Shown here piece by piece: positions 1 to 6,455 of a DNA stretch of 9,070 nucleotides. Made by a program: the position numbers and the translations under genes. Below the pieces are notes generated by a model. It made no database searches and was not told the DNA's origin. It saw only the letters and a program-made list of their open reading frames with translations. Each line of letters opens with the position of its first letter. Within the stretch, counting starts at the first letter, position 1. The DNA lies in NCBI GenBank assembly GCA_030607345.1, contig JAUWKC010000040.1, forward strand, positions 1 to 9,070, written 5' to 3'. This stretch comes from Planctomycetota bacterium (GTDB lineage Bacteria; Planctomycetota; Phycisphaerae; Sedimentisphaerales; SG8-4).

Positions 1-2781
1 GGACTCGTTATCTTCCATGCAGCGGACAACGCCTTCCCGAAATGGAAAGAGTATAACGAAATGATAGCCATCGGCGGATGGGGCGGACGAAATGAGAAGT
101 CAGGTCCAATGGTTCGCTGGAAGAAAAATAAGATGGTGTTGGACAATTCGCCCGGCAGAGGCGGAACTCACGGACCACAACATGCTTTCCAATTAGTCAC
201 CAGGGACCGCCATCATCCGCTCATGGCCGGTCTGCCCGAAAAATGGATGCACTCGCCGGACGAGTTGTACAGCAAGCTCCGCGGTCCCGCAAAGAATATG
301 AAGATTATCGCAACGGCATACGCAGATCCTGCAAAGGGGGGCACCGGCGAACACGAGCCCGCCCTGTTCACTATTAGCTACGGTAAGGGCAGAGTTTTCC
401 ATACGATTCTCGGTCACGGGCCGGAGCAGTTGAAAAGCGTCGGATTCATCGCCACATACCAGCGCGGCACCGAATGGGCCGCAACGGGGAGAGTGACGCA
501 GGTCGAAGTGCCCGCGGACTTCCCGACAGCCGATACGGTTAGCCTGCGTATGGCCAACGACGCAATGTTCAAAGAGATCGAAAGCTACGATTTCGGGAAA
601 TCCCGAAAGGCGCTTGCGGCGATCGAAGAGCAAATCCGGAATACTCCGAAGGCGGGGATGCCCTCTATAGAGACAAAACTGTTGGCGGCCCTGAACTCGC
701 CAAAGTCGAGTTTCGCTGCAAAGCAGTTCGTCTGCCGGGTTCTTCGGCGAATGGGCTCGGCCAGGTCGGTGCCTGCGCTGGCCAAAATGCTTCATGACAA
801 AGAGCTTTCGCACATGGCAAGGTTCGCTTTGCAGCACATGCCCGCACCCGAAGCAGGCGATGCACTGAGAAAAGCTTTGGACTCGCTCAGCGGGAATCTC
901 AAAGTGGGCGTAGTCGGCTCTATCGGTCAAAGGGGCGATGCGAAGGCCGTGCCGCAGTTGGCCGGGCTCATCCGCAGTAGCGACAAAACGCTTGCGGCAG
1001 CAGCCATCACGGCGCTGGGAAGAATCGGCGGCGAACAGGCTGCCGACATACTTGGCAAAGCAACCGTGCCTAAAGACCTGAATATATTGAAGGAAAACTC
1101 ATATCTCTTGTGCGCCGATAAAATGCTCGCACAGGGCAAGACGGAGCAGGCTACGAAGATATACCTTGAAATGTCGCGCTCCGAGAGCACCGAGGTAAAG
1201 ATTGCGGCATTCACGGGTTTGGTTTCCACCGGAAAACAGAAGACCGTCCCGTTGGTGCTCGCCCTGCTCAAAGACGAAAACTTCCGCTTGCGACAGGCAG
1301 CCGGCAAACTGATAGTTGACATGCCCGGAACCGCTGCGACAAAAGCCTTCGCCCAACAACTCGGATCTCTCCAGGGCGATGCTCAGGTCGTGCTGCTCAG
1401 CGCGCTCGAAAGCCGTGCCGACAAAGCCGCTGCTCCGTTTATTGCAAAGATCGCCGCTAAAGGCGACGATGCGGTCCGGCTCGCAGCAGTTAATGCGCTG
1501 GCGGTAGTAGGCGACGCTTCGAATGTCAGCCAACTGGCAAAACTCAGCACCGAGCAAGGCGCCCTCGGCAAGGCCGCTCTGGACAGCCTCTCCAGGCTCA
1601 CAGGACCCGGTGTCGCGGAATCGCTTTCGGATGTCGCCCGCGAAAAGGGCGATTCTGCCGTTCGTGTCAACGCCATCCGAACACTCGTCACACGTCATGA
1701 AGTCGATGCGTTGCCGGTCCTTCTCACGCTCGCCAGGGACGCCGATGCCGACGTTCGGCAGGCCGCCTTCAGGGCGCTGAGGACAATGGCCGGGCAAAGA
1801 GAGATGCCTGCCATCGTCTCGATGCTCCTCGACGCTAAGGCCGCTTCCGATTTGGCTGGAATCGAACGTGCGATGACGGCTATCGTTGCAAGAATCGATA
1901 ATCCCGATCCTGCTCCGGTTGTTTCAGCATTGGCAAAGGCGAGCAATGCACAAAAGCCGCGCCTTCTGGCGGTACTGGCAAGAATCGGTGATGAAAAGTC
2001 GCTGTCCGCTGTTCGTGCGCAACTGAAAAGCACCGACGCGGAAACAAAGAAGGCTGCAATTCGGGCGCTGGCGGTCTGGCCCGCCCCCCTGCCGCTTGCC
2101 GACCTGTTCAGCATCGCGAAAACAAGCGGCAGCGCCGTTGAGAAAGCGCTCGCCCTGCGAGGATATATCAAGCTTGTAGGTTTGCCTGCCAACCGTTCGG
2201 CCGCTGATACCGTCAAGCTCCTCGAAGGTGCGCTGGGATTAGCTGGCAGAGCGGATGAGAAAATGGCGATCGTCGCCGTGCTGCCCAACTACCCTTGCCC
2301 GGAAGCTACGAAGCTGGCAGAGAGGTTGAAGGGTGACCCGGCGGTCGCAGCAGAGGCGGCGCTGGCTATCAGCAAGATAAAGCAGATAACGGTAAACAAA
2401 ACCCTGAAAGCGACGGCTTCGCGGAATAACGGTAACGCCAGGAACGCTCTCGATGGCAATAAGGGAACTCGCTGGGATACCGGCACACCGCAAGTCGGTG
2501 GCGAGTGGTTCACTATCGATCTCGGTATCGAGAGCACCGTAGCTGGGATTACGCTCGACGCCGCAGGCTCGCGAGGCGACTACCCAAGAGGATACGAAGT
2601 CTATGTTTCGTTCGACGGCGGAAACTGGGGCAAATCCGTAACATCAGGCAAAGGAACAAAGCCACTGACGGAAATCAAGTTCCCAAGACCCGTCCGGGCA
2701 AGGTTCATAAGGATTGTGCAGACCGGCTCAGTCTCAGGGCTCTTCTGGTCGATACACGACCTTAAGATCCATATTCAATAG
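1..2781 (+). CDS. ThuA-like domain + HEAT repeats + F5/8 type C (discoidin) domain protein, 5' truncated
   Basis: The reading frame is open from base 1 (GLVIFHAADNAF...), so the gene starts outside the window and the ATG at 61 is internal; 926 residues are visible. Codons up to about base 490 match the ThuA-like fold (class I glutamine amidotransferase-like, related to trehalose-utilisation protein ThuA): a beta strand ending VIFHAADN, a GG(T/W)HGPQH-type segment, HPLMAGLP, then EHEPALFTISYGKGRVFHTILGHG. From about base 690 to 2370 there are roughly a dozen HEAT/PBS-lyase-like helical repeats (patterns such as VRQAAFRALRTM and ALGRIGGEQAA). From about 2386 to the end is a jelly-roll F5/8C domain (NALDGNKGTRWDTG, WFTIDLG, YEVYVSFDG, ARFIRIVQTG), usually carbohydrate binding. 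ThuA-HEAT fusions are common in Planctomycetes. It is probably exported and acts on a sugar, but the signal peptide is not in view. Domain calls are by eye and the substrate is unknown. Confidence 0.88.
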   Translation, partial: GLVIFHAADNAFPKWKEYNEMIAIGGWGGRNEKSGPMVRWKKNKMVLDNSPGRGGTHGPQHAFQLVTRDRHHPLMAGLPEKWMHSPDELYSKLRGPAKNMKIIATAYADPAKGGTGEHEPALFTISYGKGRVFHTILGHGPEQLKSVGFIATYQRGTEWAATGRVTQVEVPADFPTADTVSLRMANDAMFKEIESYDFGKSRKALAAIEEQIRNTPKAGMPSIETKLLAALNSPKSSFAAKQFVCRVLRRMGSARSVPALAKMLHDKELSHMARFALQHMPAPEAGDALRKALDSLSGNLKVGVVGSIGQRGDAKAVPQLAGLIRSSDKTLAAAAITALGRIGGEQAADILGKATVPKDLNILKENSYLLCADKMLAQGKTEQATKIYLEMSRSESTEVKIAAFTGLVSTGKQKTVPLVLALLKDENFRLRQAAGKLIVDMPGTAATKAFAQQLGSLQGDAQVVLLSALESRADKAAAPFIAKIAAKGDDAVRLAAVNALAVVGDASNVSQLAKLSTEQGALGKAALDSLSRLTGPGVAESLSDVAREKGDSAVRVNAIRTLVTRHEVDALPVLLTLARDADADVRQAAFRALRTMAGQREMPAIVSMLLDAKAASDLAGIERAMTAIVARIDNPDPAPVVSALAKASNAQKPRLLAVLARIGDEKSLSAVRAQLKSTDAETKKAAIRALAVWPAPLPLADLFSIAKTSGSAVEKALALRGYIKLVGLPANRSAADTVKLLEGALGLAGRADEKMAIVAVLPNYPCPEATKLAERLKGDPAVAAEAALAISKIKQITVNKTLKATASRNNGNARNALDGNKGTRWDTGTPQVGGEWFTIDLGIESTVAGITLDAAGSRGDYPRGYEVYVSFDGGNWGKSVTSGKGTKPLTEIKFPRPVRARFIRIVQTGSVSGLFWSIHDLKIHIQ

Positions 2782-2804
2782 CAGGGCCATATTATAGAGC
2801 ATAA

Positions 2805-2843
2805 CTTGCAGGGACACTTAAGTTAGGCAGGGTCTGCTGCAAG
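2805..2843. terminator. Inverted repeat between convergent genes, candidate two-way terminator
   Basis: CTTGCAG (2805-2811) pairs perfectly with CTGCAAG (2837-2843), and GAC (2813-2815) can pair with GTC (2832-2834) inside it. The hairpin sits in the 114-base gap where the ThuA gene (plus) and the AOR gene (minus) converge, as expected for a shared terminator. There is no clear U-run on either side, so it may only be a 3'-end stabilising structure. The loop contains the palindrome ACTTAAGT (2816-2823), also found twice near 5.8 kb. Confidence 0.4.
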
Positions 2844-2850
2844 AACTGTT

Positions 2851-2882
2851 CGTTCCAAAAGCAAGAGGAAAAATGCGGAACG
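2851..2882. repeat. Short inverted repeat downstream of the AOR gene
   Basis: CGTTCC (2851-2856) and GGAACG (2877-2882) form a 6-bp stem with a 20-base, A-rich loop. It lies 13 bases past the AOR stop codon. It may help end the AOR transcript. The loop is long and the stem short, so support is weak. Confidence 0.22.
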
Positions 2883-2895
2883 CTGTTAAGCAATG

Positions 2896-4707
2896 TCAGT
2901 CACAGGTTATTGGCGGTTTGCCTTGTTCGTCCCAGCCGCGTTTCTTGTAATACAGGGCGAGCATTTGCTCGTACTCGTCCCTGTTGCAAACCTTGCCGGC
3001 CAAAGGGCCGCTGTGAATGGGTATGAACGTGCGTGCCGGCGGGTAATCGTCGCCTTTGGCTGCGCCGAGCTTCACGTTGATCGCCCGGGTCATATCATAC
3101 ACATGCTGCGACCTTGCCAGCAAATCATTGAGACTGTACTGCTGGCCGACGACGGCGCTGTACAACTCAGCATAGAAATCCTCGTGGAAGCCCAGTTCAA
3201 TCCAGGGCAGCCGGCAGACGCCAAACATGTCGAACAGCGAGCGGATGTGCTGATGATACATCACCAGCTCGACCTTTTCGTCAATGCCCCATTCGGTCCC
3301 CATCTCAAGCTCCTTGCCGACAGTCCATGCCCTGGAGTGATGCGCGCCGATATCGCTGGTGCCATAGGCCAAGGCCATCGAGCTTGCGCCCCGGCAGTCA
3401 TAGGCTGATTGCTCGAGCCCTTTGACGTGCAGCAAAATAGGCTCCAACTGCGGCCAACGCTCAAGAACGCCTTTGACGCCCAGAGCAAGGGTCGCACCGA
3501 CCGACTCGCATTTGGCAATCATCTCGATAAGCTCGATGATGCGGTCTTCGTCGCCCCAGACTATCGGTTTGCCGTCCAGATCATCGAGTGTCAGCAGGTC
3601 CTTTTCGTAGCCTTCAATAAGGACACCAATCAAGTTTCCCGCGGATATTGTATCGACGCCCAGGTCGTCACAAAGATGATTTCCCTTTAGTATGCTCGCA
3701 AAGCTATCGACGCCGAGATTAGAGCCCAACATAGCCGCCGATTCATATTCGGGGCCTTCGGTTACGGTGCCCGCCCATTTGCCCTCTTTGACAAGATTGA
3801 TATTCCCACAGCACATCGGACAGCCGAAGCAGGCCGTATTGCCAATCTTGTAGTTCGCGAGCATCGTCTTACCATTGATGCTTTTCGATTTCTCCCAGTG
3901 CGTATCACGAAAGTTATAGGTAGGCAGGATTCCCATCACATTGGCGTAATCGATCACCTGCATAAGCCCCTCCCGTTGCCAGCGGGCCATCATATCGTGA
4001 GCGCCAAGCTCCTTATACGCCTGCTCGGAAATCTCGATGACTTTGTCTATCTCGGCCACCGGCAAATCCTGGTGCCCCCGCACGGCGATCGCTTTAATAT
4101 TCTTGCTGCCCATGACCGCACCGATACCAATTCGGCCGGCGTTCCTGCTCCACTCGCTGGTCACGCATGCGAACCTCACAAGATTTTCGCCCGCCACGCC
4201 GATTGAAGCGACCCTCACACCGTGATCACCGAGCCGGTCCCGAATCCTGCCTTCGGTCTCCAGGTTGCCTTTACCCTTGAGCTCCGGGCAGGGGACTATA
4301 GTAACAACGTCGTCATCGATAAACAGGTAGCTCAGCTCCGGGACCTTTCCGACGATTGCCAAAGCATCATAGCCGGCCTGCCGCAACTCAACTCCGAAGC
4401 CGCCGCCCATGCTCGAATCTCCGAACAATCCCGTCGCAGGCGAAATCGATGCAAAGGAGTTCTTGCCCGAACTCGGCAGATAAACACCGGTCAAAGGTCC
4501 GGCCGCAACGACAAGCATACTCTCCGGCGCCAGCGGATCAGTCGGTCCGTTCTTGACCAGGTTGTCCCAGAGCAGCTTTACCGCAAACCCCCTGCCGCCG
4601 ATGTAGGTCTCGATGAACTCATCGTCGATGGCCTCGGTCCTGGTGGCGCCGCCGGTCATATCGACATGGAGTATCTTTCGGAAATAACCGCCGTTATGCC
4701 TTTTCAT
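2896..4707 (-). CDS. Tungsten/molybdenum aldehyde:ferredoxin oxidoreductase (AOR family)
   Basis: A 603-residue protein, essentially the length of Pyrococcus furiosus AOR (about 605). It oxidises aldehydes to acids, reversibly in some anaerobes, using a W- or Mo-bis-pyranopterin cofactor and one [4Fe-4S] cluster. Visible signatures: N-terminal GGRGFAVKLLWDN (37-49); cluster ligands C293, C296 and C300 in the CX2CX3C motif (C299 is an extra cysteine) and C498; the two pterin-binding DXXGX(D/C) motifs, D347-D352 (DDLGVD) and D493-C498 (DMFGVC), the second supplying the fourth cluster cysteine; and active-site-region segments TEGPEYES (316-323) and HHSR (456-459). All expected metal ligands are intact. 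The start ATG at 4707 overlaps the stop of the upstream ferredoxin gene as ATGA and has a strong GGAGGTGA site (4711-4718), implying translational coupling. No tungstate transport or pterin-cofactor genes are in the window. The substrate and the exact AOR subgroup cannot be read from the sequence. Confidence 0.95.
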   Translation of the reverse strand: MKRHNGGYFRKILHVDMTGGATRTEAIDDEFIETYIGGRGFAVKLLWDNLVKNGPTDPLAPESMLVVAAGPLTGVYLPSSGKNSFASISPATGLFGDSSMGGGFGVELRQAGYDALAIVGKVPELSYLFIDDDVVTIVPCPELKGKGNLETEGRIRDRLGDHGVRVASIGVAGENLVRFACVTSEWSRNAGRIGIGAVMGSKNIKAIAVRGHQDLPVAEIDKVIEISEQAYKELGAHDMMARWQREGLMQVIDYANVMGILPTYNFRDTHWEKSKSINGKTMLANYKIGNTACFGCPMCCGNINLVKEGKWAGTVTEGPEYESAAMLGSNLGVDSFASILKGNHLCDDLGVDTISAGNLIGVLIEGYEKDLLTLDDLDGKPIVWGDEDRIIELIEMIAKCESVGATLALGVKGVLERWPQLEPILLHVKGLEQSAYDCRGASSMALAYGTSDIGAHHSRAWTVGKELEMGTEWGIDEKVELVMYHQHIRSLFDMFGVCRLPWIELGFHEDFYAELYSAVVGQQYSLNDLLARSQHVYDMTRAINVKLGAAKGDDYPPARTFIPIHSGPLAGKVCNRDEYEQMLALYYKKRGWDEQGKPPITCD

Positions 4708-5267
4708 CTTTCACCTCCCGTTCTGTCGCGACGTTCGGCGGCGTTGTTGTCGGCATAGTGCAGACGTTTCGGTTTGCCGTGCTCCATATACTCGATCTCC
4801 TTCATATGCGTGTAGGACAGCACATTATTGAGCCGATGAGCCTGGCCGAAAACGTGCTCCGGCATGAATACTATCGCGCCCGTCGGACACATCTTGACAC
4901 ATTGCGGCAGGCCGCTGTCCTCGCACAAGTCGCACTTGAGCGGAACATCAATATCGGGATGAATATACATCGCCCCAAAGGGACAGGCCTCCACACAAGC
5001 ATGGCAGCCCATGCAATCATCGTGGCGAATCTTGACAACGCCGTTTTGCCTGTATATCGCTTCAGCCGGGCAAGCCGACATGCACTTGGCATCCTTGCAC
5101 TGGTTGCACACAACCGGCATGCGCACCACCGGATGCGGATATATGGTCGTTACTCTTATCCTGGCTTTCTTAGGGTTGTTTACTCGCTGCCTGTGTATGG
5201 CACAAGCCATCTCACAAACCCGGCAGCCGGAGCATTTCTCCGGCACCACTGCTATCTTGCGTCGCAT
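4704..5267 (-). CDS. 4Fe-4S polyferredoxin, electron-transfer partner of AOR
   Basis: A 187-residue iron-sulfur protein of the HybA/DmsB/NrfC type with 16 cysteines in four groups: C12/C15/C18/C22, C54/C57/C62/C66, C85/C88/C91/C95 and C112/C115/C123/C127. That is enough for four [4Fe-4S] clusters, with cysteines swapped between groups as is usual in this fold. It has no signal peptide or membrane segment, so it is cytoplasmic. The basic tail after about residue 165 carries no cysteines. It lies directly upstream of AOR with a 4-base overlap, so its likely role is to carry electrons between AOR and a ferredoxin, NAD(H) or quinone-linked partner. The comparable polyferredoxin subunit AorA accompanies the catalytic subunit AorB in Aromatoleum; no flavin/NAD subunit follows here. 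The start at 5267 is chosen for its TAAGGAG site; an in-frame ATG at 5315 would add 16 residues (giving 203) but has no such site. Confidence 0.92.
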   Translation of the reverse strand: MRRKIAVVPEKCSGCRVCEMACAIHRQRVNNPKKARIRVTTIYPHPVVRMPVVCNQCKDAKCMSACPAEAIYRQNGVVKIRHDDCMGCHACVEACPFGAMYIHPDIDVPLKCDLCEDSGLPQCVKMCPTGAIVFMPEHVFGQAHRLNNVLSYTHMKEIEYMEHGKPKRLHYADNNAAERRDRTGGER

Positions 5268-5273
5268 ATACCA

Positions 5274-5280
5274 CTCCTTA
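5274..5280 (-). promoter_or_regulatory. Ribosome binding site that fixes the ferredoxin start
   Basis: On the minus strand TAAGGAG sits 6 bases upstream of the ATG at 5267. It supports that codon, rather than the upstream in-frame ATG at 5315, as the start of the polyferredoxin gene. Confidence 0.75.
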
Positions 5281-5335
5281 TAAGTCCAACAGCCGTGCGC
5301 TATAAATATGAACACACGCCCTGAATTGTCTCAAC

Positions 5336-5364
5336 ACTATAACACTCAATTATCGGAAAATCAA
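5336..5364 (-). promoter_or_regulatory. Candidate sigma-70-type promoter of the ferredoxin-AOR operon
   Basis: On the minus strand: -35 TTGATT (5364-5359), a 17-base spacer, -10 TATAGT (5341-5336). Five of six -10 bases and four of six -35 bases match consensus, and spacing is ideal. Transcription would start near 5329, giving a leader of about 60 bases before the ATG at 5267. A poorer alternative lies slightly downstream (TTGAGA, 18 bases, CATATT). Confidence 0.5.
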
Positions 5365-5683
5365 GGACATACATTAACCGCCCGCCAAAGAAAAACTGCC
5401 GACAATAATACCGTTAACACAGGTAATACTGCGCCGAAGTTACTGACGCGTAGCCGCCGCTGCAGCATTCGTGTGAATTGTCGGTATAGACAGGTCCGCT
5501 TGCGCTTCTCAAGCGAGCATCGGACCGCCGCAAGGCTGTCGAATTTCCAACGAATGTTCTTTGAAAAGATGACATACAACCGCGAGTCAGGAACAGACAA
5601 CTCGCCTGAGCGATGCCTCCGTGAATGGATGAATATACACATCATTTGGACAGCAAAATAAATCGGTCAGAGTCCCTCTTCCT
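5365..5683. other. Intergenic stretch without a convincing gene
   Basis: About 320 bases between the AOR operon promoter and the dyad at 5684. Open frames exist on both strands (117 codons on plus from 5308, 94 codons on minus from 5645), but neither has a ribosome binding site or recognisable motifs, and they overlap each other antisense. The minus frame ends in a hydrophobic stretch that could pass for one membrane helix, the only reason not to dismiss it fully. The one structural feature seen is the hairpin at 5493-5526. Confidence 0.5.
5493..5526. repeat. Two-step stem-loop in the divergent intergenic region
   Basis: GGTCCG (5493-5498) pairs with CGGACC (5521-5526). Inside it CTTG (5499-5502) pairs with CAAG (5510-5513), leaving a 7-base loop and a 7-base one-sided bulge, about 10 pairs in all. 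There is no U-tract, so it is not a classic terminator. It could be part of a small RNA or a protein-binding site. Confidence 0.4.
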
Positions 5684-5701
5684 GGTGCACTTTGGTGCAC
5701 C
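5684..5701. promoter_or_regulatory. Perfect 7-bp dyad, possible operator
   Basis: GGTGCAC (5684-5690), a TTTG spacer and GTGCACC (5695-5701) form a perfect inverted repeat that also reads as two GTGCAC palindromes. It ends 23 bases upstream of the -35 box at 5725, a position suited to a dimeric regulator acting on the rightward promoter. As RNA it would be a 7-bp hairpin with a tetraloop. No regulator gene is in the window to pair with it. Confidence 0.45.
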
Positions 5702-5724
5702 GCCTATTTCTGGAACAAAAGAGA

Positions 5725-5754
5725 TTGACAAGGCAGGAAAGAAGTCGTTATATT
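5725..5754 (+). promoter_or_regulatory. Strong sigma-70-type promoter reading right
   Basis: -35 TTGACA (5725-5730) is a perfect consensus. After an 18-base spacer comes -10 TATATT (5749-5754), five of six. Transcription would begin around 5761, at the first copy of the ACTTAAGT palindrome upstream of the Tat-signal gene. The 5' leader to the ATG at 5949 would be about 190 bases and includes the 13-codon ORF at 5838. Confidence 0.65.
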
Positions 5755-5837
5755 ATCGAGACTTAAGTGACAATCGCCCGTAAAGATTTCTGACAGTATT
5801 CTTCTTTTTCAGCGTGATAATAAAGGGAGGCCCAAAA

Positions 5838-5879
5838 ATGCGATGTGCAGGCAATTTTAACCGACGGGCAAAAAGGTAA
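5838..5879 (+). CDS. 13-codon ORF with an excellent ribosome binding site (leader peptide or gene remnant)
   Basis: AAAGGGAGG (5822-5830) lies 7 bases before ATG 5838, the best-looking ribosome binding site in the window. The frame encodes MRCAGNFNRRAKR and stops at TAA 5877-5879. It lies in the predicted leader of the Tat-signal gene, 69 bases upstream of that start. A +1 shift just before the stop would continue for 14 more codons to the TAA at 5920. It could be a regulatory leader peptide or the front of a decayed gene; basic openings like this also precede pseudopilin-type N-termini in planctomycetes, but no such hydrophobic segment follows. Confidence 0.35.
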   Translation: MRCAGNFNRRAKR

Positions 5880-5948
5880 AGCCATTGCAGTAAAGCATAT
5901 TTTAAAGTACTTAAGTCCTTAACGGTTACAGAGAGTGGGGATTATGTC

Positions 5949-6281
5949 ATGAGAACAAATCGTCGAAAATTCATAAGTACTGCCCTTACCGGTGGGCTTG
6001 CTGCCACATGGTCGCACTCATGCAGTGGCTCAGAAACCCAGGAGCCTGGTTCAGGGTCCCGGAGACCTGATTATGCCCGGCTCGATGGCAACGGATGGTA
6101 TCTCTACTACGAGCAATACCCCGGAGTCAGGTACGGCTGCTCCACGGCTAAGAAGCCGTCCGGCCCCTGGTACAATCTCTACTTCAAGGAATACGACGTG
6201 CCTGAGAATGCCCGTCATGGTAGTATGATTCCCATTAGTCAGAAGCAATACGATGCCATAATGGCGGCTTATGGAGATTAA
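5949..6281 (+). CDS. Tat-signal protein with a short GH43-like C-terminal segment (probable remnant)
   Basis: A 110-residue protein. The N-terminus has a twin-arginine signal: R5-R6 in NRRKFIST, then a short hydrophobic stretch (TALTGGLAAT). C25 lies in SHSC, a poor lipobox, so lipid anchoring is doubtful. A low-complexity linker (about 27-40) follows. Residues 48-109 (GWYLYYEQYPG, YGCSTA, GPWYNLY, ARHGSMIPIS, YDAIM) resemble the last blade and end of GH43-like five-bladed propeller glycosidases as I recall them. Those are usually 300+ residues, so most of the fold, including the catalytic acids, is missing. The gene may be an internal deletion that joined signal and tail; GGAGCCTG and GGAGACCTG lie about 20 bases apart at the join. 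The start is favoured by GGGG 8 bases upstream; a two-codon ATG-TCA-TGA at 5944 overlaps it. It is probably not an active enzyme. Confidence 0.6.
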   Translation: MRTNRRKFISTALTGGLAATWSHSCSGSETQEPGSGSRRPDYARLDGNGWYLYYEQYPGVRYGCSTAKKPSGPWYNLYFKEYDVPENARHGSMIPISQKQYDAIMAAYGD

Positions 6282-6285
6282 GACC

Positions 6286-6313
6286 CGGCGTAAGTCTCTC
6301 GGTTACTACGCCG
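6286..6313. terminator. Hairpin just after the Tat-signal gene
   Basis: CGGCGTA (6286-6292) and TACGCCG (6307-6313) form a perfect 7-bp stem with a 14-base loop, starting 5 bases after the stop codon. No U-run follows directly, so it may weaken rather than end transcription into the next gene. The rest of the 174-base gap (6282-6455) shows no gene and only weak promoter-like matches (TTGTAT/TATTGT near 6333-6360). Confidence 0.35.
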
Positions 6314-6455
6314 ACGAAAGCGGTAAAAAGCTTGTATTTTAAGACAGATTTGATATTGTATGGGAGAAGATGCTCTGCGGCGTAAATGAGCAGAGATAAA
6401 TGGAAAATCCAGGATATATTCGTATCTTCAATAACCTTGCATAGGGAGAAAGAAC

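Noticed and set aside
193..930. Long open frame antisense to the ThuA/HEAT gene
   Set aside because: It is a shadow of a GC-rich, well-supported coding region; its protein has no recognisable domain and mixes Cys/Arg/His as antisense frames do. The same holds for the other antisense frames between 585 and 2540.
5361..5645. 94-codon minus-strand frame with a hydrophobic C-terminus
   Set aside because: No ribosome binding site and atypical composition. The hydrophobic end coincides with the AOR operon promoter region, so it is more likely chance.
5308..5661. 117-codon plus-strand frame upstream of the Tat-signal gene
   Set aside because: No ribosome binding site, no motif, and it overlaps an equally open antisense frame. 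It also starts inside the leader of the AOR operon.
5824..5922. Frame ending KAIAVKHILKYLSP in the leader of the Tat-signal gene
   Set aside because: It has no start codon of its own; it would need a +1 shift from the 13-codon ORF, for which no known slippery signal is seen.
5760..5948. Possible riboswitch in the leader of the Tat-signal gene
   Set aside because: I looked for c-di-GMP, cobalamin and other common aptamer cores. Only scattered short matches were seen and no consistent stem pattern.
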